Shown piece by piece: positions 1-7,293 of a DNA stretch of 11,034 nt. Origin of the DNA: Spirochaetia bacterium (lineage in GTDB: Bacteria; Spirochaetota; Spirochaetia; PWKH01); NCBI GenBank assembly GCA_021736545.1, contig JAIPFS010000029.1, forward strand, positions 1 through 11,034, written 5' to 3'. Position 1 is the stretch's first letter. Every line of letters begins with the position of its first letter. A model generated the notes under the pieces. That model was not told where the DNA came from and ran no database searches. It saw nothing but the letters and a program-made list of their open reading frames with translations. Both the position numbers and the translations under genes were made by a program.

Positions 1-231
1 CCAATCAATTCCCTTCTCCTCAAAATAGGCGTAGCGCTTATCCAGATCCTCCCAGAGATAATGCAAATTGGTATATGGGTCATTAGAGAAGCTGTCTTCC
101 ATGAGCGGATTGCTGCAGGAGATAAGCAGGAGAGAAAAGAGTGCTGAAAAGAGCAGCAAGGGGAGGATCAGTTTGTAAGGAAGCAGGGAAGGTTTACTTG
201 ATTTCGGGATTGTATTTCGCAATGGAGTCAT
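1..231 (-). CDS. S41-family peptidase-like lipoprotein, N-terminal part (truncated by window edge)
   Basis: The first 77 codons of a minus-strand gene that continues beyond position 1. The ATG at 231-229 overlaps the TGA of the upstream outer-membrane gene (ATGA) and has a GGAGGT Shine-Dalgarno at 244-239, 7 nt away, so the start is firm. Residues 1-20 are basic and Ser/Pro-rich, about 21-37 are a hydrophobic Leu/Phe run, and LLISC at 35-39 is a credible lipobox with Cys39 as the lipidated residue. The mature part then has a Tyr/Trp/Asp-rich stretch, LHYLWEDLDKRYAYFEEKGIDW in outline (residues 56-77). In my memory of the family this resembles the N-terminal segment preceding the PDZ/catalytic domain of many S41 (C-terminal-processing or tricorn-core-like) peptidases. 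The catalytic Ser/Lys lie outside the window, so the enzyme call is tentative; the lipoprotein call is stronger. It is translationally coupled to the gene before it. Confidence 0.62.
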   Translation of the reverse strand, partial: MTPLRNTIPKSSKPSLLPYKLILPLLLFSALFSLLLISCSNPLMEDSFSNDPYTNLHYLWEDLDKRYAYFEEKGIDW

Positions 232-1160
232 CGTGCATACCTCCATGTTTCAGGTTTTGAGAAAGGAATGGTATAACCCAGGGAGAAGAGGCTGCTTCCC
301 CCCTGGATATCGATATCAATTTTCTTGAAATTATACAAATTATGCAGATAGCCGAAGCTGACGCTGTGCCCGTTATCGAGATGAATGGACAGGTTAACTT
401 CTGTTCGTGTCTTCCAGGCATTGGGAATTCCTGCTACGGCGTAGTGATCAAAAATTACCTTCCAATCCGTGTTATCCTGCGGCGGAATGCTCGGAGCATA
501 GGGATAGGTGTTGTAAATGCTTACCAGGGAACTGGTGATTACTGCCTGCAGGCTGCAGTAGAGGGGTTTCCAGGAAAAGAAGGAAGTGCTGAAATTCAGT
601 GCAGCCTGGACAGATGCCGTGAGAGAAGCATCAGCATGTCTGAAAGCTGGAGCATTGTTGACATAATGAAGCATGGAGAGTGCCCCGACATCAAAACCCC
701 CGCCGGCTGAGATCTGCCAGAAATCGGGCTGAAATGAGAGTACTGGAGAGGAGAAGGGTTCCCAGGTGAAACCGGCAGGATCCCGGAAGTCTTCCCGGGC
801 AAGCCGGAAGCGGAGATTGTTCTGCAGATACATATAGGGGGTCATGAAAAAAGGCATGAGATCAGCTGAAGCATCCTGCTGAACCAGAGAGAAGCCTGAA
901 ACTACGCCGAAATCCGTATCGTTTATCAGCCCGCCGAAATCAATCAGATTTTCATGGTTGAAGAAACTGTGAAATCCAGACTTGACCAGGGGTGATACGG
1001 ATGAGTCCTTTGCTGAACCTCCTCCAAGACCGCTGCTGATTGTCTGGCTCCAGTATATACTGCTTCCAGAGTCAGTACTCATCTCTTCAGCCGAGACGAG
1101 GGAAAGAGCTCCGCAAAGGAGGCTGAAAGAAAGTAAGATAAAGAATATCCGTCTACTCAT
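228..1160 (-). CDS. Signal-peptide protein, probable outer-membrane beta-barrel, function unknown
   Basis: 310 residues; family not recognised. The ATG at 1160-1158 is preceded by AGGAG with about 9 nt spacing. Residues 1-24 are a clear Sec signal peptide (RR, then a Phe/Leu-rich core, cleavage likely after LVSA). The rest has no long hydrophobic helix but many stretches with alternating polar and hydrophobic/aromatic residues, most clearly at about 250-280 and 289-300. The final strand SLFSLGYTIPF ends in an aromatic residue, which is typical of outer-membrane barrels, although ten residues follow it. Several Asn/Asp/Gly/Pro-rich turns (for example 218-232) look like loops. It has its own promoter at 1233-1261 and runs into the lipoprotein gene with a 4-bp overlap, suggesting two envelope proteins made together. 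The barrel location is inference from composition; a soluble periplasmic beta-rich protein is possible. Confidence 0.6.
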   Translation of the reverse strand: MSRRIFFILLSFSLLCGALSLVSAEEMSTDSGSSIYWSQTISSGLGGGSAKDSSVSPLVKSGFHSFFNHENLIDFGGLINDTDFGVVSGFSLVQQDASADLMPFFMTPYMYLQNNLRFRLAREDFRDPAGFTWEPFSSPVLSFQPDFWQISAGGGFDVGALSMLHYVNNAPAFRHADASLTASVQAALNFSTSFFSWKPLYCSLQAVITSSLVSIYNTYPYAPSIPPQDNTDWKVIFDHYAVAGIPNAWKTRTEVNLSIHLDNGHSVSFGYLHNLYNFKKIDIDIQGGSSLFSLGYTIPFSKPETWRYAR

Positions 1161-1232
1161 GGTTAATAACTCCTGGGAACAGAATGAGTGTTTTCTCCTG
1201 TCTATGTTCTTTTGATATACGATTTTTATAAA

Positions 1233-1261
1233 ATCATACGGGCAAAGATCTCTGCGGTCAA
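1233..1261 (-). promoter_or_regulatory. Sigma-70-type promoter for the envelope gene pair
   Basis: On the minus strand, TTGACC (1261-1256) and TATGAT (1238-1233) are separated by exactly 17 bp. They match the -35 and -10 consensus at 5 of 6 positions each. The start of transcription would fall near 1226, giving a leader of about 65 nt before the ATG at 1160. A small perfect inverted repeat (GATTTT-TAT-AAAATC, 1221-1235) covers the -10 edge and start site and could be an operator or chance AT symmetry. The rest of the 259-bp divergent gap (1161-1419) shows no convincing promoter for the rightward HAD gene. Confidence 0.6.
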
Positions 1262-1419
1262 GTCACAATTTTTCTGGACAAACTGCTGTTCTGCACATAC
1301 TGCTGCCGTACCTTGACGAAAAGTAGTGTATTCCCTGAACAACAGCAGAAAATCAAGCAGGGGATATACAAAGAAGAGAGCTCATTATAAAATGCATAGG
1401 AAAGGCTGCAGCTATCAGC

Positions 1420-2139
1420 ATGAGGAATATACAGGCTATGAAAACTTTTCCAGAGTCATCGGAAAACCGCGGCAATCGTATAGATGCGGTGCTTTTCGAC
1501 ATGGACGGCTTGATGATCGATACAGAAAGGCTTGATATGGAGCTATGGCGCTCTATTGGGGCCGCCCAGGGATACGATATTCCTGAATCACTGATTCTCA
1601 ATTCCGTTGGCCGCACCCGGGAGGATACTGAAGTAATTTTCCGTGAAGCCTTAGGTGCCGGTTTTGATTATCATACAGTTCGAAAATTGCGGATTCAGGA
1701 GAAATTTGAACGCTTCAAGAAGCAGGGAGTTCCCTTAAAAACCGGGTTGCTGAGTATGCTCGAACTGCTTGAGCGCCACGGAATCCGTAAAGCCGTGGCA
1801 ACATCTACGGAACGCAGCCAAGCGGAAAAGGTACTTCGAATAGCCGGATTATATGAACGATTTGACGCTGTCGTCTGCGGAGATGAAATAAGCAGGGGAA
1901 AACCCGAGCCTGATATTTTTCTCGCCGCAGCAGAAAAACTAGCTGCAGAGCCGGTTTGTTGTCTTGTTCTTGAGGACTCCCATGCGGGGATCGCCGCCGC
2001 AGCTGCAGCAGGCATCAGATCTATTATGATTCCGGATATAAAAGCTCCGGATGCTGCATGCGAAAAGCTGGCTGAACGTATTTTCCCTGACCTCTCTACC
2101 GCCGCGGAATATGTGCATACACTTATCCGGAAGCAGTAA
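1420..2139 (+). CDS. HAD-superfamily hydrolase, beta-phosphoglucomutase / sugar-phosphatase type
   Basis: 239 residues, the usual length for HAD subfamily IA. Motif I is FDMDGLMIDTE, with nucleophile Asp27 and acid/base Asp29. Residues about 34-105 form the helical cap, which contains the VGRTRED segment. Motif II is ATSTER (Thr128/Ser129). Motif III is GKPEPD, with Lys161. Motif IV is LEDSHAG, with Glu185-Asp186 binding Mg2+. All catalytic elements are present. Family members dephosphorylate small phosphates (for example hexose-6-phosphates, phosphoglycolate) or isomerise beta-glucose-1-phosphate; sequence alone does not pick one. The start is uncertain: ATG 1420 has only a distant AGGAAAGG, while ATG 1438 (233 residues) has AGGA 11 nt upstream; the catalytic core begins at about residue 20 either way. 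It stands alone, with 370 bp before the next gene and no clear terminator. A role in the neighbouring sugar pathway is possible but only by proximity. Confidence 0.9.
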   Translation: MRNIQAMKTFPESSENRGNRIDAVLFDMDGLMIDTERLDMELWRSIGAAQGYDIPESLILNSVGRTREDTEVIFREALGAGFDYHTVRKLRIQEKFERFKKQGVPLKTGLLSMLELLERHGIRKAVATSTERSQAEKVLRIAGLYERFDAVVCGDEISRGKPEPDIFLAAAEKLAAEPVCCLVLEDSHAGIAAAAAAGIRSIMIPDIKAPDAACEKLAERIFPDLSTAAEYVHTLIRKQ

Positions 2140-2301
2140 AGTATTTTCAAGCCTGGAACAGGCAATCGCAGTCATACCTGAAGCGCCGTAATTAGGAACA
2201 CTTGTGCCCTGCCGAAAATTTTGGGGTGAATAAAAAATTAGAGAATTTAAAAAAAATTTCTTGATTTCAGAAAACAGTTATGGTAATCTGATTATATCAA
2301 G

Positions 2302-2318
2302 TGCACTCGCGTGCATAA
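2302..2318. promoter_or_regulatory. Operator-like repeat 1 (candidate LacI-family binding site)
   Basis: TGCACTCGCGTGCATAA. The core TGCAC-TCGC-GTGCA is an inverted repeat with a central CpG (2308-2309), the symmetry usual for LacI/PurR-family operators. It matches the site at 2427-2443 at 14 of 17 positions, sharing GCAC-N4-GTGC followed by ATAA. The two sites start 125 bp apart, close to twelve helical turns, which would suit two operators bridged by a DNA loop. Which protein binds is inference; the LacI-type gene at 8630 is the only regulator in the window. Confidence 0.5.
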
Positions 2319-2415
2319 AAATATATCATGCTGCGTACTATATACTGAAATAATGCTTGATATCCTGCAGTAAATTCAATATTTCCGGGAAGTTGCTTGA
2401 ATGAGCAGGAATAAT

Positions 2416-2444
2416 TTTACACTGTACGCACGTGCGTGCATAAT
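2416..2444 (+). promoter_or_regulatory. Likely main promoter of the sugar operon
   Basis: TTTACA (2416-2421, 5/6 to TTGACA) and CATAAT (2439-2444, 5/6 to TATAAT) are spaced by exactly 17 bp. Transcription would start near 2451, giving a leader of about 59 nt ahead of the ATG at 2510. The spacer and the -10 box are covered by operator-like repeat 2, the classical position for repression by blocking RNA polymerase. Confidence 0.5.
2427..2443. promoter_or_regulatory. Operator-like repeat 2, overlapping the -10 box
   Basis: CGCACGTGCGTGCATAA. It is the partner of the site at 2302-2318, identical at 14 of 17 positions including GCAC-N4-GTGC and the ATAA tail. It also contains the perfect 12-bp palindrome ACGCACGTGCGT (2426-2437), so the true centre of symmetry could be shifted 3 bp left of the one used in repeat 1. 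The overlap with the -10 hexamer at 2439-2444 points to repression in the absence of inducer. Confidence 0.5.
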
Positions 2445-2509
2445 GAGTAAAAGTACTGATACTTTATATGTGCTTATTTGTGAGGAATTTACATGAGGAG
2501 GAGAACAAT

Positions 2510-3688
2510 ATGATTGAAGCAAGCAGAAGCCGGGAAGCAAACTGCAGGTTACGATACGGAATGGTCGGCGGCGGAGAAGGCTCATTTATCGGGGATGTCC
2601 ATAGACGGGCTATTCGTTTTGATGATCAGGCTGAACTGACCGCAGGATGCTTTTCAAGAAGCTTAGCTAAGACGCTCTCCACAGGTGCCGCTCTCCATAT
2701 TGATAAATCAAGGCTCTATGAATCCTATACTGAGATGGCATATGAGGAAGCAAAACATGACTCTGGTATTGATTTTGTAGTCATTGTAACACCCAACAGC
2801 TCACACTACTCAATTGCCAGGACATTTCTGGAGCAGGGAATTCATGTTGTTTGTGATAAACCGCTGACTACAGGAAGTGAGGAAGCTCGAGAACTGATGG
2901 AGCTGGCAAAGGAAAAGGACCTGCTCTTCGGTATTACCTATACCTATACTGGTTATCCAGCGGTCAAGGAGATTAGAAATCTGATACAGCAGGGGACCAT
3001 TGGGAAAATTACGTTCGTAAACGCCGAGTATCCCCAGGATTGGCTTGCAGAACCCTTAGAAAAATCCGGAGAAAACAAGCAGGCTGCCTGGCGAACGGAT
3101 CCAGCGCAAAGCGGAATATCCAACTGTGTCGGAGATATCGGCAGCCACATGGAAAATATGGTCTCATATATGACTGATCTGAAGATTAGACGGCTGAGCG
3201 CTCGCCTGGATATTATGGTAGATGGCCGACAGCTTGATGATAACGCGACAATTATGGTGGATTATGACAATCGTGCAAAAGGGATTTACTGGTGCTCGCA
3301 AATTGCCTGGGGGAGTGATAATGCCCTGCAGGTAAGAATTTTTGGTGAAAAAGGGTCTGTCACATGGAATCAGGAAGATCCGAATCATTTTCAGTTAGCC
3401 GTCGCTGGTGAACCTGTAAAAACCCTATCCCGGGGAAGAGATGCCTTTTCAGAGCATCCGAACTCTCTGGTCAGAGTTCCGGCAGGACATCCCGAAGGGT
3501 ATTTTGAAGCCTTTGCGAATATTTATAAAACCTATACAGGCGCTTTACGGAAGAAGAAAAATGGAGAAACGCTGACCAGTAATGATATGGATTTTCCGCA
3601 GCTGGAAAAGGGCTATGAAGGAGTCCTCTTTATCGAAAAATGTGTGGAAAGCTCAAAAAAGGAAGCTGCCTGGGTGAATATGCTCTAA
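2510..3688 (+). CDS. Gfo/Idh/MocA-family NAD(P)-dependent oxidoreductase 1
   Basis: 392 residues from ATG 2510, chosen because AGGAGG (2496-2501) sits 8 nt before it; an in-frame ATG at 2468 has no ribosome site and lies inside the leader. The N-terminal Rossmann fold (about 14-140) opens with the dinucleotide motif GGGEGSFIG (20-28), then VVIVTPNSSHY (90-100) and CDKPLTT (115-121), whose Lys117 is the family's conserved catalytic/cofactor lysine (EKP motif, here DKP). The C-terminal alpha/beta substrate domain carries GDIGSH (208-213), with the Asp/His pair expected in the active site. Family members oxidise a hydroxyl of sugars, cyclitols or glycosides to a ketone, or the reverse, in the cytoplasm. 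First gene of the operon; an isomerase follows after 86 bp. The pairing suggests sequential steps on an imported sugar. Substrate unknown; family call very secure. Confidence 0.93.
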   Translation: MIEASRSREANCRLRYGMVGGGEGSFIGDVHRRAIRFDDQAELTAGCFSRSLAKTLSTGAALHIDKSRLYESYTEMAYEEAKHDSGIDFVVIVTPNSSHYSIARTFLEQGIHVVCDKPLTTGSEEARELMELAKEKDLLFGITYTYTGYPAVKEIRNLIQQGTIGKITFVNAEYPQDWLAEPLEKSGENKQAAWRTDPAQSGISNCVGDIGSHMENMVSYMTDLKIRRLSARLDIMVDGRQLDDNATIMVDYDNRAKGIYWCSQIAWGSDNALQVRIFGEKGSVTWNQEDPNHFQLAVAGEPVKTLSRGRDAFSEHPNSLVRVPAGHPEGYFEAFANIYKTYTGALRKKKNGETLTSNDMDFPQLEKGYEGVLFIEKCVESSKKEAAWVNML

Positions 3689-3774
3689 GCAGATCATTTC
3701 AGGGGCAGATGCATGTACTGTCATATGGAACATGCGCAGAAACATGAGATTTTTATATGAAAAGGAGAATGATT

Positions 3775-4764
3775 ATGGCACGGCCGGTAACAATTTTCAG
3801 CGGACAATGGGCGGATATGAAATTTGAAGACCTGTGTGAAACAATGGGTGAATTCGGATATGACGGAATAGAAATAGCCTGCTGGGGTGATCATATGGAT
3901 GTTTCAAAAGCAGCCTCAGACCCAGCATATGTGCAGGAGAAAAAACGTATACTGGAGAAGAACGGGTTACGATGCTGGGCGCTGGGAGCACATTTAGCCG
4001 GTCAGTGCGTAGGAGATCTTTGGGATAAACGGTTAGACGGTTTTGCTCCGGATGCATATAAGGGAAATCCGGAAAAAATCCGAGAATGGGCTGTTTCAGA
4101 AATGAAGCTCACAGCAAAGGCAGCCGCAGCCATGGGCTGTAAAGTGGTCACCGGCTTCATGGGATCCCCGATTTGGAAATTTTTCTACTCCTTTCCGCAG
4201 AATTCAGCAAACATGGTAGAAGATGGCTACAAGGAAGTTGTTGAACTCTGGTCTCCTGTTTTTGATGCTTTCGATGATGCCGGTGTTAAATTTGCTCTTG
4301 AAGTGCATCCGTCAGAAATAGCCTATGACTATTGGACTACCAAAAAGCTTTTTGAAGTCTTTGATTACCGGGAAACTCTGGGCTTGAACTTTGATCCCAG
4401 CCATCTGATTTGGCAGGGGATGACGCCTGAAGTATTTATCAAAGATTTTCCTGAAAGGATTTATCACGTACACATGAAAGATGCTTCAGTCACACTGGAC
4501 GGGCGATCAGGAATCCTCGGATCGCATCTACCCTTCGGTGATCATCGTAGGGGATGGAATTTCAGATCTCTTGGGCACGGGGATGTCAATTTTGAAGAGA
4601 TAATTCGTGCACTGAACGATATAAGCTATTCCGGTCCGCTTTCTGTGGAATGGGAAGACAATGGTATGGAACGGATGTACGGCGCGGAGGAGTCCTGCAG
4701 GTTTGTAAAGGAAAAAGACTTTCAGTCCTCCAATGTACAGTTTGACGGAGCTATGGAGCAGTAA
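3775..4764 (+). CDS. TIM-barrel sugar phosphate isomerase/epimerase (xylose-isomerase-like)
   Basis: 329 residues from ATG 3775, preceded by AAGGAG with 7 nt spacing. ATG 3757 would add six residues (MKRRMI) but its reading would run through that ribosome site. The protein has the AP-endonuclease-2/xylose-isomerase-like barrel layout: YDGIEIACWGDH (29-40), a central VKFALEVHPSEI (171-182), LNFDPSHL (204-211), YHVHMKD (230-236) and LSVEWED (289-295). Glu176, Asp207, His233 and Glu292 are the likely divalent-metal ligands, by analogy with tagatose-epimerase/IolI-type enzymes. GILGSHLPFGDHRRGW (246-261) resembles a substrate-loop segment I associate with a subfamily often found beside Gfo/Idh/MocA enzymes. 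The likely reaction is keto-sugar or inosose epimerisation or isomerisation; the exact substrate is not readable. The next gene's Shine-Dalgarno overlaps this stop codon, so the two are translated together. Confidence 0.9.
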   Translation: MARPVTIFSGQWADMKFEDLCETMGEFGYDGIEIACWGDHMDVSKAASDPAYVQEKKRILEKNGLRCWALGAHLAGQCVGDLWDKRLDGFAPDAYKGNPEKIREWAVSEMKLTAKAAAAMGCKVVTGFMGSPIWKFFYSFPQNSANMVEDGYKEVVELWSPVFDAFDDAGVKFALEVHPSEIAYDYWTTKKLFEVFDYRETLGLNFDPSHLIWQGMTPEVFIKDFPERIYHVHMKDASVTLDGRSGILGSHLPFGDHRRGWNFRSLGHGDVNFEEIIRALNDISYSGPLSVEWEDNGMERMYGAEESCRFVKEKDFQSSNVQFDGAMEQ

Positions 4765-4774
4765 GGAGTATTGC

Positions 4775-6274
4775 ATGAATACAGCACTTCTTGAAGCCGA
4801 ATCCGTCTCAAAGGAGTTTTCCGGTGTCCGGGTGCTCAACAAAGTTACCTTGTCCCTGCACCCGGGAGAAATTCTCGGTGTTATTGGAGAAAATGGAGCT
4901 GGAAAATCGACTTTTATGAAGATACTCAGCGGGATTTATACGGCTACGGAAGGAATAATTCGAATGGGAGGGGAACAGGTCGAAATACGTGATCCCATTA
5001 ATGCTAAAAAGCTTGGAATTACCATGATCCCTCAGGAATTTAATCTTGTTAACACCCTGGCTGTGTTTGAAAATGTTTTTCTCGGTAATGAACTTGTGAA
5101 AAAAGGACTCTTAGATAAAGCAAGCATGCGGCGCAGAACCCAGGAGGTTCTTTCAGAACTGCAGACTGAAATCAGTCCGGACGCCAGAATGATGGATTTG
5201 AGTGTAGCTCAGAAGCAGATGGTAGAGCTTGGGAAGGCTTTGGTGCATGAATCGAAGATTCTTATCATGGATGAACCTACAACAGTGCTTAATTCTGAAG
5301 AAGTGAAGATCCTCTTCCAGATCATGGGGAAGTTGAGAGAGCGAGGTGTCTCAATCGTCTTTATTTCCCATAAACTCAAGGAGGTGAAAACTATCTGCGG
5401 AAGAGTGCTGATTCTCAGGGATGGCGAACAGATCAGTTTGTCTCCCACTGCTGAGCTCAATATAAATCAGATGGCCAGAGGCATGGTTGGAAGAGAGTTG
5501 AATCAGGTTTTTCCACGGAAGCAGTTTACACAAGGAGAGAACATCCTCAAAGTGGAGGATCTTACAGTACCTGGCCTGCTGGATAAGATCAGTTTTACCC
5601 TGAAGAGAGGAGAGATCCTCGGTTTTGCAGGATTGATGGGTGCCGGCAGGACTGAATTAGCGGAAACTATTATGGGGATCAGGCAGAAAAGCGGCGGTAG
5701 AATTTTGGTTTGCGGAGAAGAAGTGCAGATTGATCACCCTAGAGAGGCAGTTAAGCACGGAATAGCGTATCTGTCTGAAGATAGACAGGGAAAAGGTCTT
5801 CTCATGGATTTTACAGTTCCCCAAAATATAACCCTTGTTTCACTGCGCCGATATGTTAAGGCTTTCATCGACAGAAAAAAGGAGCAGGCCGCTACGGATG
5901 AGTATGTGAGAAGTTTCAATATAAAAGCTGCTTCTCTTTTATCTAAGCTGCGCTTTCTCAGCGGAGGCAATCAGCAGAAAGTCTATCTTGCAAAATGGAT
6001 GGACACAAAACCGGATATACTTATCCTTGATGAACCGACCAGGGGAATAGATGTTAATGCGAAAATGGAGATTTATCAGTTTGTCCGTGAACTGGCGAAA
6101 GAGAATATTGCCTGTATGTTTATATCCTCGGAACTGGAAGAGATTATGGGCATGTGCCATAGGGTTCTTGTTATGCGGGAAGGTCGACTTACTGGGGAAA
6201 TACAGGATAAGGACATGAGTGAAGAAGAAATTATGTTTTATGCAACTGGTATTAAGGAAGGAATTAGCGTATGA
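4775..6274 (+). CDS. Sugar ABC transporter ATP-binding protein, CUT2 (RbsA/MglA/XylG) type
   Basis: 499 residues, the normal length for the duplicated CUT2 ATPase. ATG 4775 has AAGGAG 6 nt upstream, overlapping the previous stop; an in-frame ATG at 4733 lies inside the isomerase gene and is unlikely. The N-terminal cassette has Walker A GENGAGKST (38-46), a family-variant signature LSVAQKQ (142-148), Walker B ILIMDEPT (162-169) and switch His199. The C-terminal cassette has a degenerate P-loop GLMGAGRTE (286-294) without the GK-S/T lysine, a full LSGGNQQ signature (395-401) and Walker B ILILDEPTRGIDV (415-427). That asymmetry (one catalytic, one degenerate site) is normal for this family. It powers uptake through the permease that follows with a 4-bp overlap. 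Known relatives import ribose, xylose, galactose, allose, inositol or AI-2; the substrate here is unassigned. Confidence 0.96.
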   Translation: MNTALLEAESVSKEFSGVRVLNKVTLSLHPGEILGVIGENGAGKSTFMKILSGIYTATEGIIRMGGEQVEIRDPINAKKLGITMIPQEFNLVNTLAVFENVFLGNELVKKGLLDKASMRRRTQEVLSELQTEISPDARMMDLSVAQKQMVELGKALVHESKILIMDEPTTVLNSEEVKILFQIMGKLRERGVSIVFISHKLKEVKTICGRVLILRDGEQISLSPTAELNINQMARGMVGRELNQVFPRKQFTQGENILKVEDLTVPGLLDKISFTLKRGEILGFAGLMGAGRTELAETIMGIRQKSGGRILVCGEEVQIDHPREAVKHGIAYLSEDRQGKGLLMDFTVPQNITLVSLRRYVKAFIDRKKEQAATDEYVRSFNIKAASLLSKLRFLSGGNQQKVYLAKWMDTKPDILILDEPTRGIDVNAKMEIYQFVRELAKENIACMFISSELEEIMGMCHRVLVMREGRLTGEIQDKDMSEEEIMFYATGIKEGISV

Positions 6275-7230
6275 AGCTGAAAACAATTAGAGATGTAGAT
6301 TTCTCAAAGTATGCTGCCCTGATCGCTCTGATCATAATATTTATTATTGCATCACTTTCCAGTCCCTATTTCCTGAAAGGGAGAAATCTGCTCAATATTT
6401 TACGGCAGGTATCATACACGGGTATTATCGGCTTGGGAATGACCTTCGTCATTATCTCCGGCGGAATTGATCTATCTGTTGGATCAATGACCGCATTTGT
6501 GGGCGGTTTGGCAATTCTTGTTCTGAATGCCGCAGGGGCAACGGGTTTCAGCATTTTCTTGGCAATACTGGCGGCGCTTGTGATAGGGGCGGCGAGCGGG
6601 GCATTTAACGGGTTCATTGTTACACGCTTTAAAATAGCCTCCTTTATTGTAACCCTTGGATCCATGTCGATATTTCGCTCCCTAACCCTCTATTTTGTCA
6701 ATGCTGGTGAATATCGGTCTGAAAGCCCTGCATATCAGAATGTCGGTTCAGGCCTCTTTTTAGGGGTGCCTATTCCCGTGTGGGTTTTTATTGGGCTCAC
6801 CATCCTGCTGCACCTGCTCTTAAATCATACACGCTACGGCCGCTATATTTGCGCTGTTGGAGCGAATGAACAGGTTGCCAGATATTCTGCGATCAAAACT
6901 CGATTAGTAAGATTTATGGCGTATGTTATCACTGGATTAACCGTGGGAGTAACCGCTGTCATGCTTTCATCAAGGCTGAATTCTATCAGTTCATCAAATG
7001 CCGGGAATGCATATGAATTGGATGCAATTGCTGCGGTGGTGATTGGCGGAACTTCGATGTCCGGCGGAAGCGGGACAGTTATCGGAACTGTTTTAGGAGC
7101 TGTAATCCTGGGCATAATAAACAATATGCTGAATATGATGGGGGTTTCTCCCTATCTGCAGGGAACAGTAAAGGGTTTAGTAATTATTTTCGCTGTACTG
7201 CTGCAGTACAAAAAGAATAAAAGTTCCTGA
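6271..7230 (+). CDS. Sugar ABC transporter permease, CUT2 (RbsC) type
   Basis: 319 residues, usual for RbsC-like permeases. The ATG overlaps the ATPase stop (ATGA), with AGGAA about 7 nt upstream, so coupled translation is expected. About eight to ten hydrophobic spans are visible, roughly at 13-34, 48-64, 68-87, 94-117, 122-143, 165-185, 212-233, 252-288 and 296-313. Family hallmarks are SGGIDLSVGSM (63-73), the cytoplasmic GANEQVARYSAI segment (197-208, contact with the ATPase) and YELDAIAAVVIGGTSMSGG (248-266). A single permease gene implies a homodimer in the inner membrane. The 63-bp gap before the binding-protein gene contains a stem-loop that begins within the last codons. Confidence 0.96.
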   Translation: MKLKTIRDVDFSKYAALIALIIIFIIASLSSPYFLKGRNLLNILRQVSYTGIIGLGMTFVIISGGIDLSVGSMTAFVGGLAILVLNAAGATGFSIFLAILAALVIGAASGAFNGFIVTRFKIASFIVTLGSMSIFRSLTLYFVNAGEYRSESPAYQNVGSGLFLGVPIPVWVFIGLTILLHLLLNHTRYGRYICAVGANEQVARYSAIKTRLVRFMAYVITGLTVGVTAVMLSSRLNSISSSNAGNAYELDAIAAVVIGGTSMSGGSGTVIGTVLGAVILGIINNMLNMMGVSPYLQGTVKGLVIIFAVLLQYKKNKSS

Positions 7231-7252
7231 ACAGGCTAGGCTGCAGGGAACT
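7222..7252 (+). promoter_or_regulatory. Intercistronic stem-loop between permease and binding-protein genes
   Basis: AGTTCCTG (7222-7229) can pair with CAGGGAACT (7244-7252), leaving G7246 bulged and a loop of 14 nt. The stem spans the permease stop codon. No T-run follows, so it is not a terminator. Such structures between permease and binding-protein genes often set relative mRNA stability, letting the binding protein be made in excess; that role here is inference. Confidence 0.35.
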
Positions 7253-7293
7253 GAGAATACAAATTTGCTTAGAGTCTAATTAAGGAGGAATTC

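Larger units (their letters stand above)
2140..2509. other. AT-rich intergenic control region before the sugar operon
   Basis: This 370-bp non-coding stretch holds the regulatory signals of the downstream operon. From left to right: a short hairpin GCCTG-GAA-CAGGC (2151-2163) with no T-run after it; an A-rich tract (about 2231-2260); a weak possible promoter TTGATT-N17-TAATCT (2261-2289); operator-like repeat 1 (2302-2318); a second weak TTGATA-N17-TATTTC pair (2357-2385); the better promoter TTTACA-N17-CATAAT (2416-2444) overlapped by operator-like repeat 2 (2427-2443); and the AGGAGG ribosome site (2496-2501). The two GC-rich repeats stand out sharply in AT-rich surroundings. Confidence 0.7.

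Noticed and set aside
342..710. Open reading frame on the plus strand opposite the outer-membrane gene
   Set aside because: It is antisense to a gene with a signal peptide, promoter and ribosome site; its product has no recognisable features and no ribosome site.
1313..1318. TTGACG as a -35 box for the HAD gene
   Set aside because: No acceptable -10 hexamer at 16-18 bp (17 bp gives TGAACA).
2151..2163. GCCTG-GAA-CAGGC hairpin as terminator of the HAD gene
   Set aside because: The stem is only 5 bp and no T-run follows.
3711..3735. Inverted repeat GCATGT-N13-ACATGC between oxidoreductase and isomerase genes
   Set aside because: Short arms, long loop, no T-run and no match to the operators upstream; chance is a sufficient explanation.
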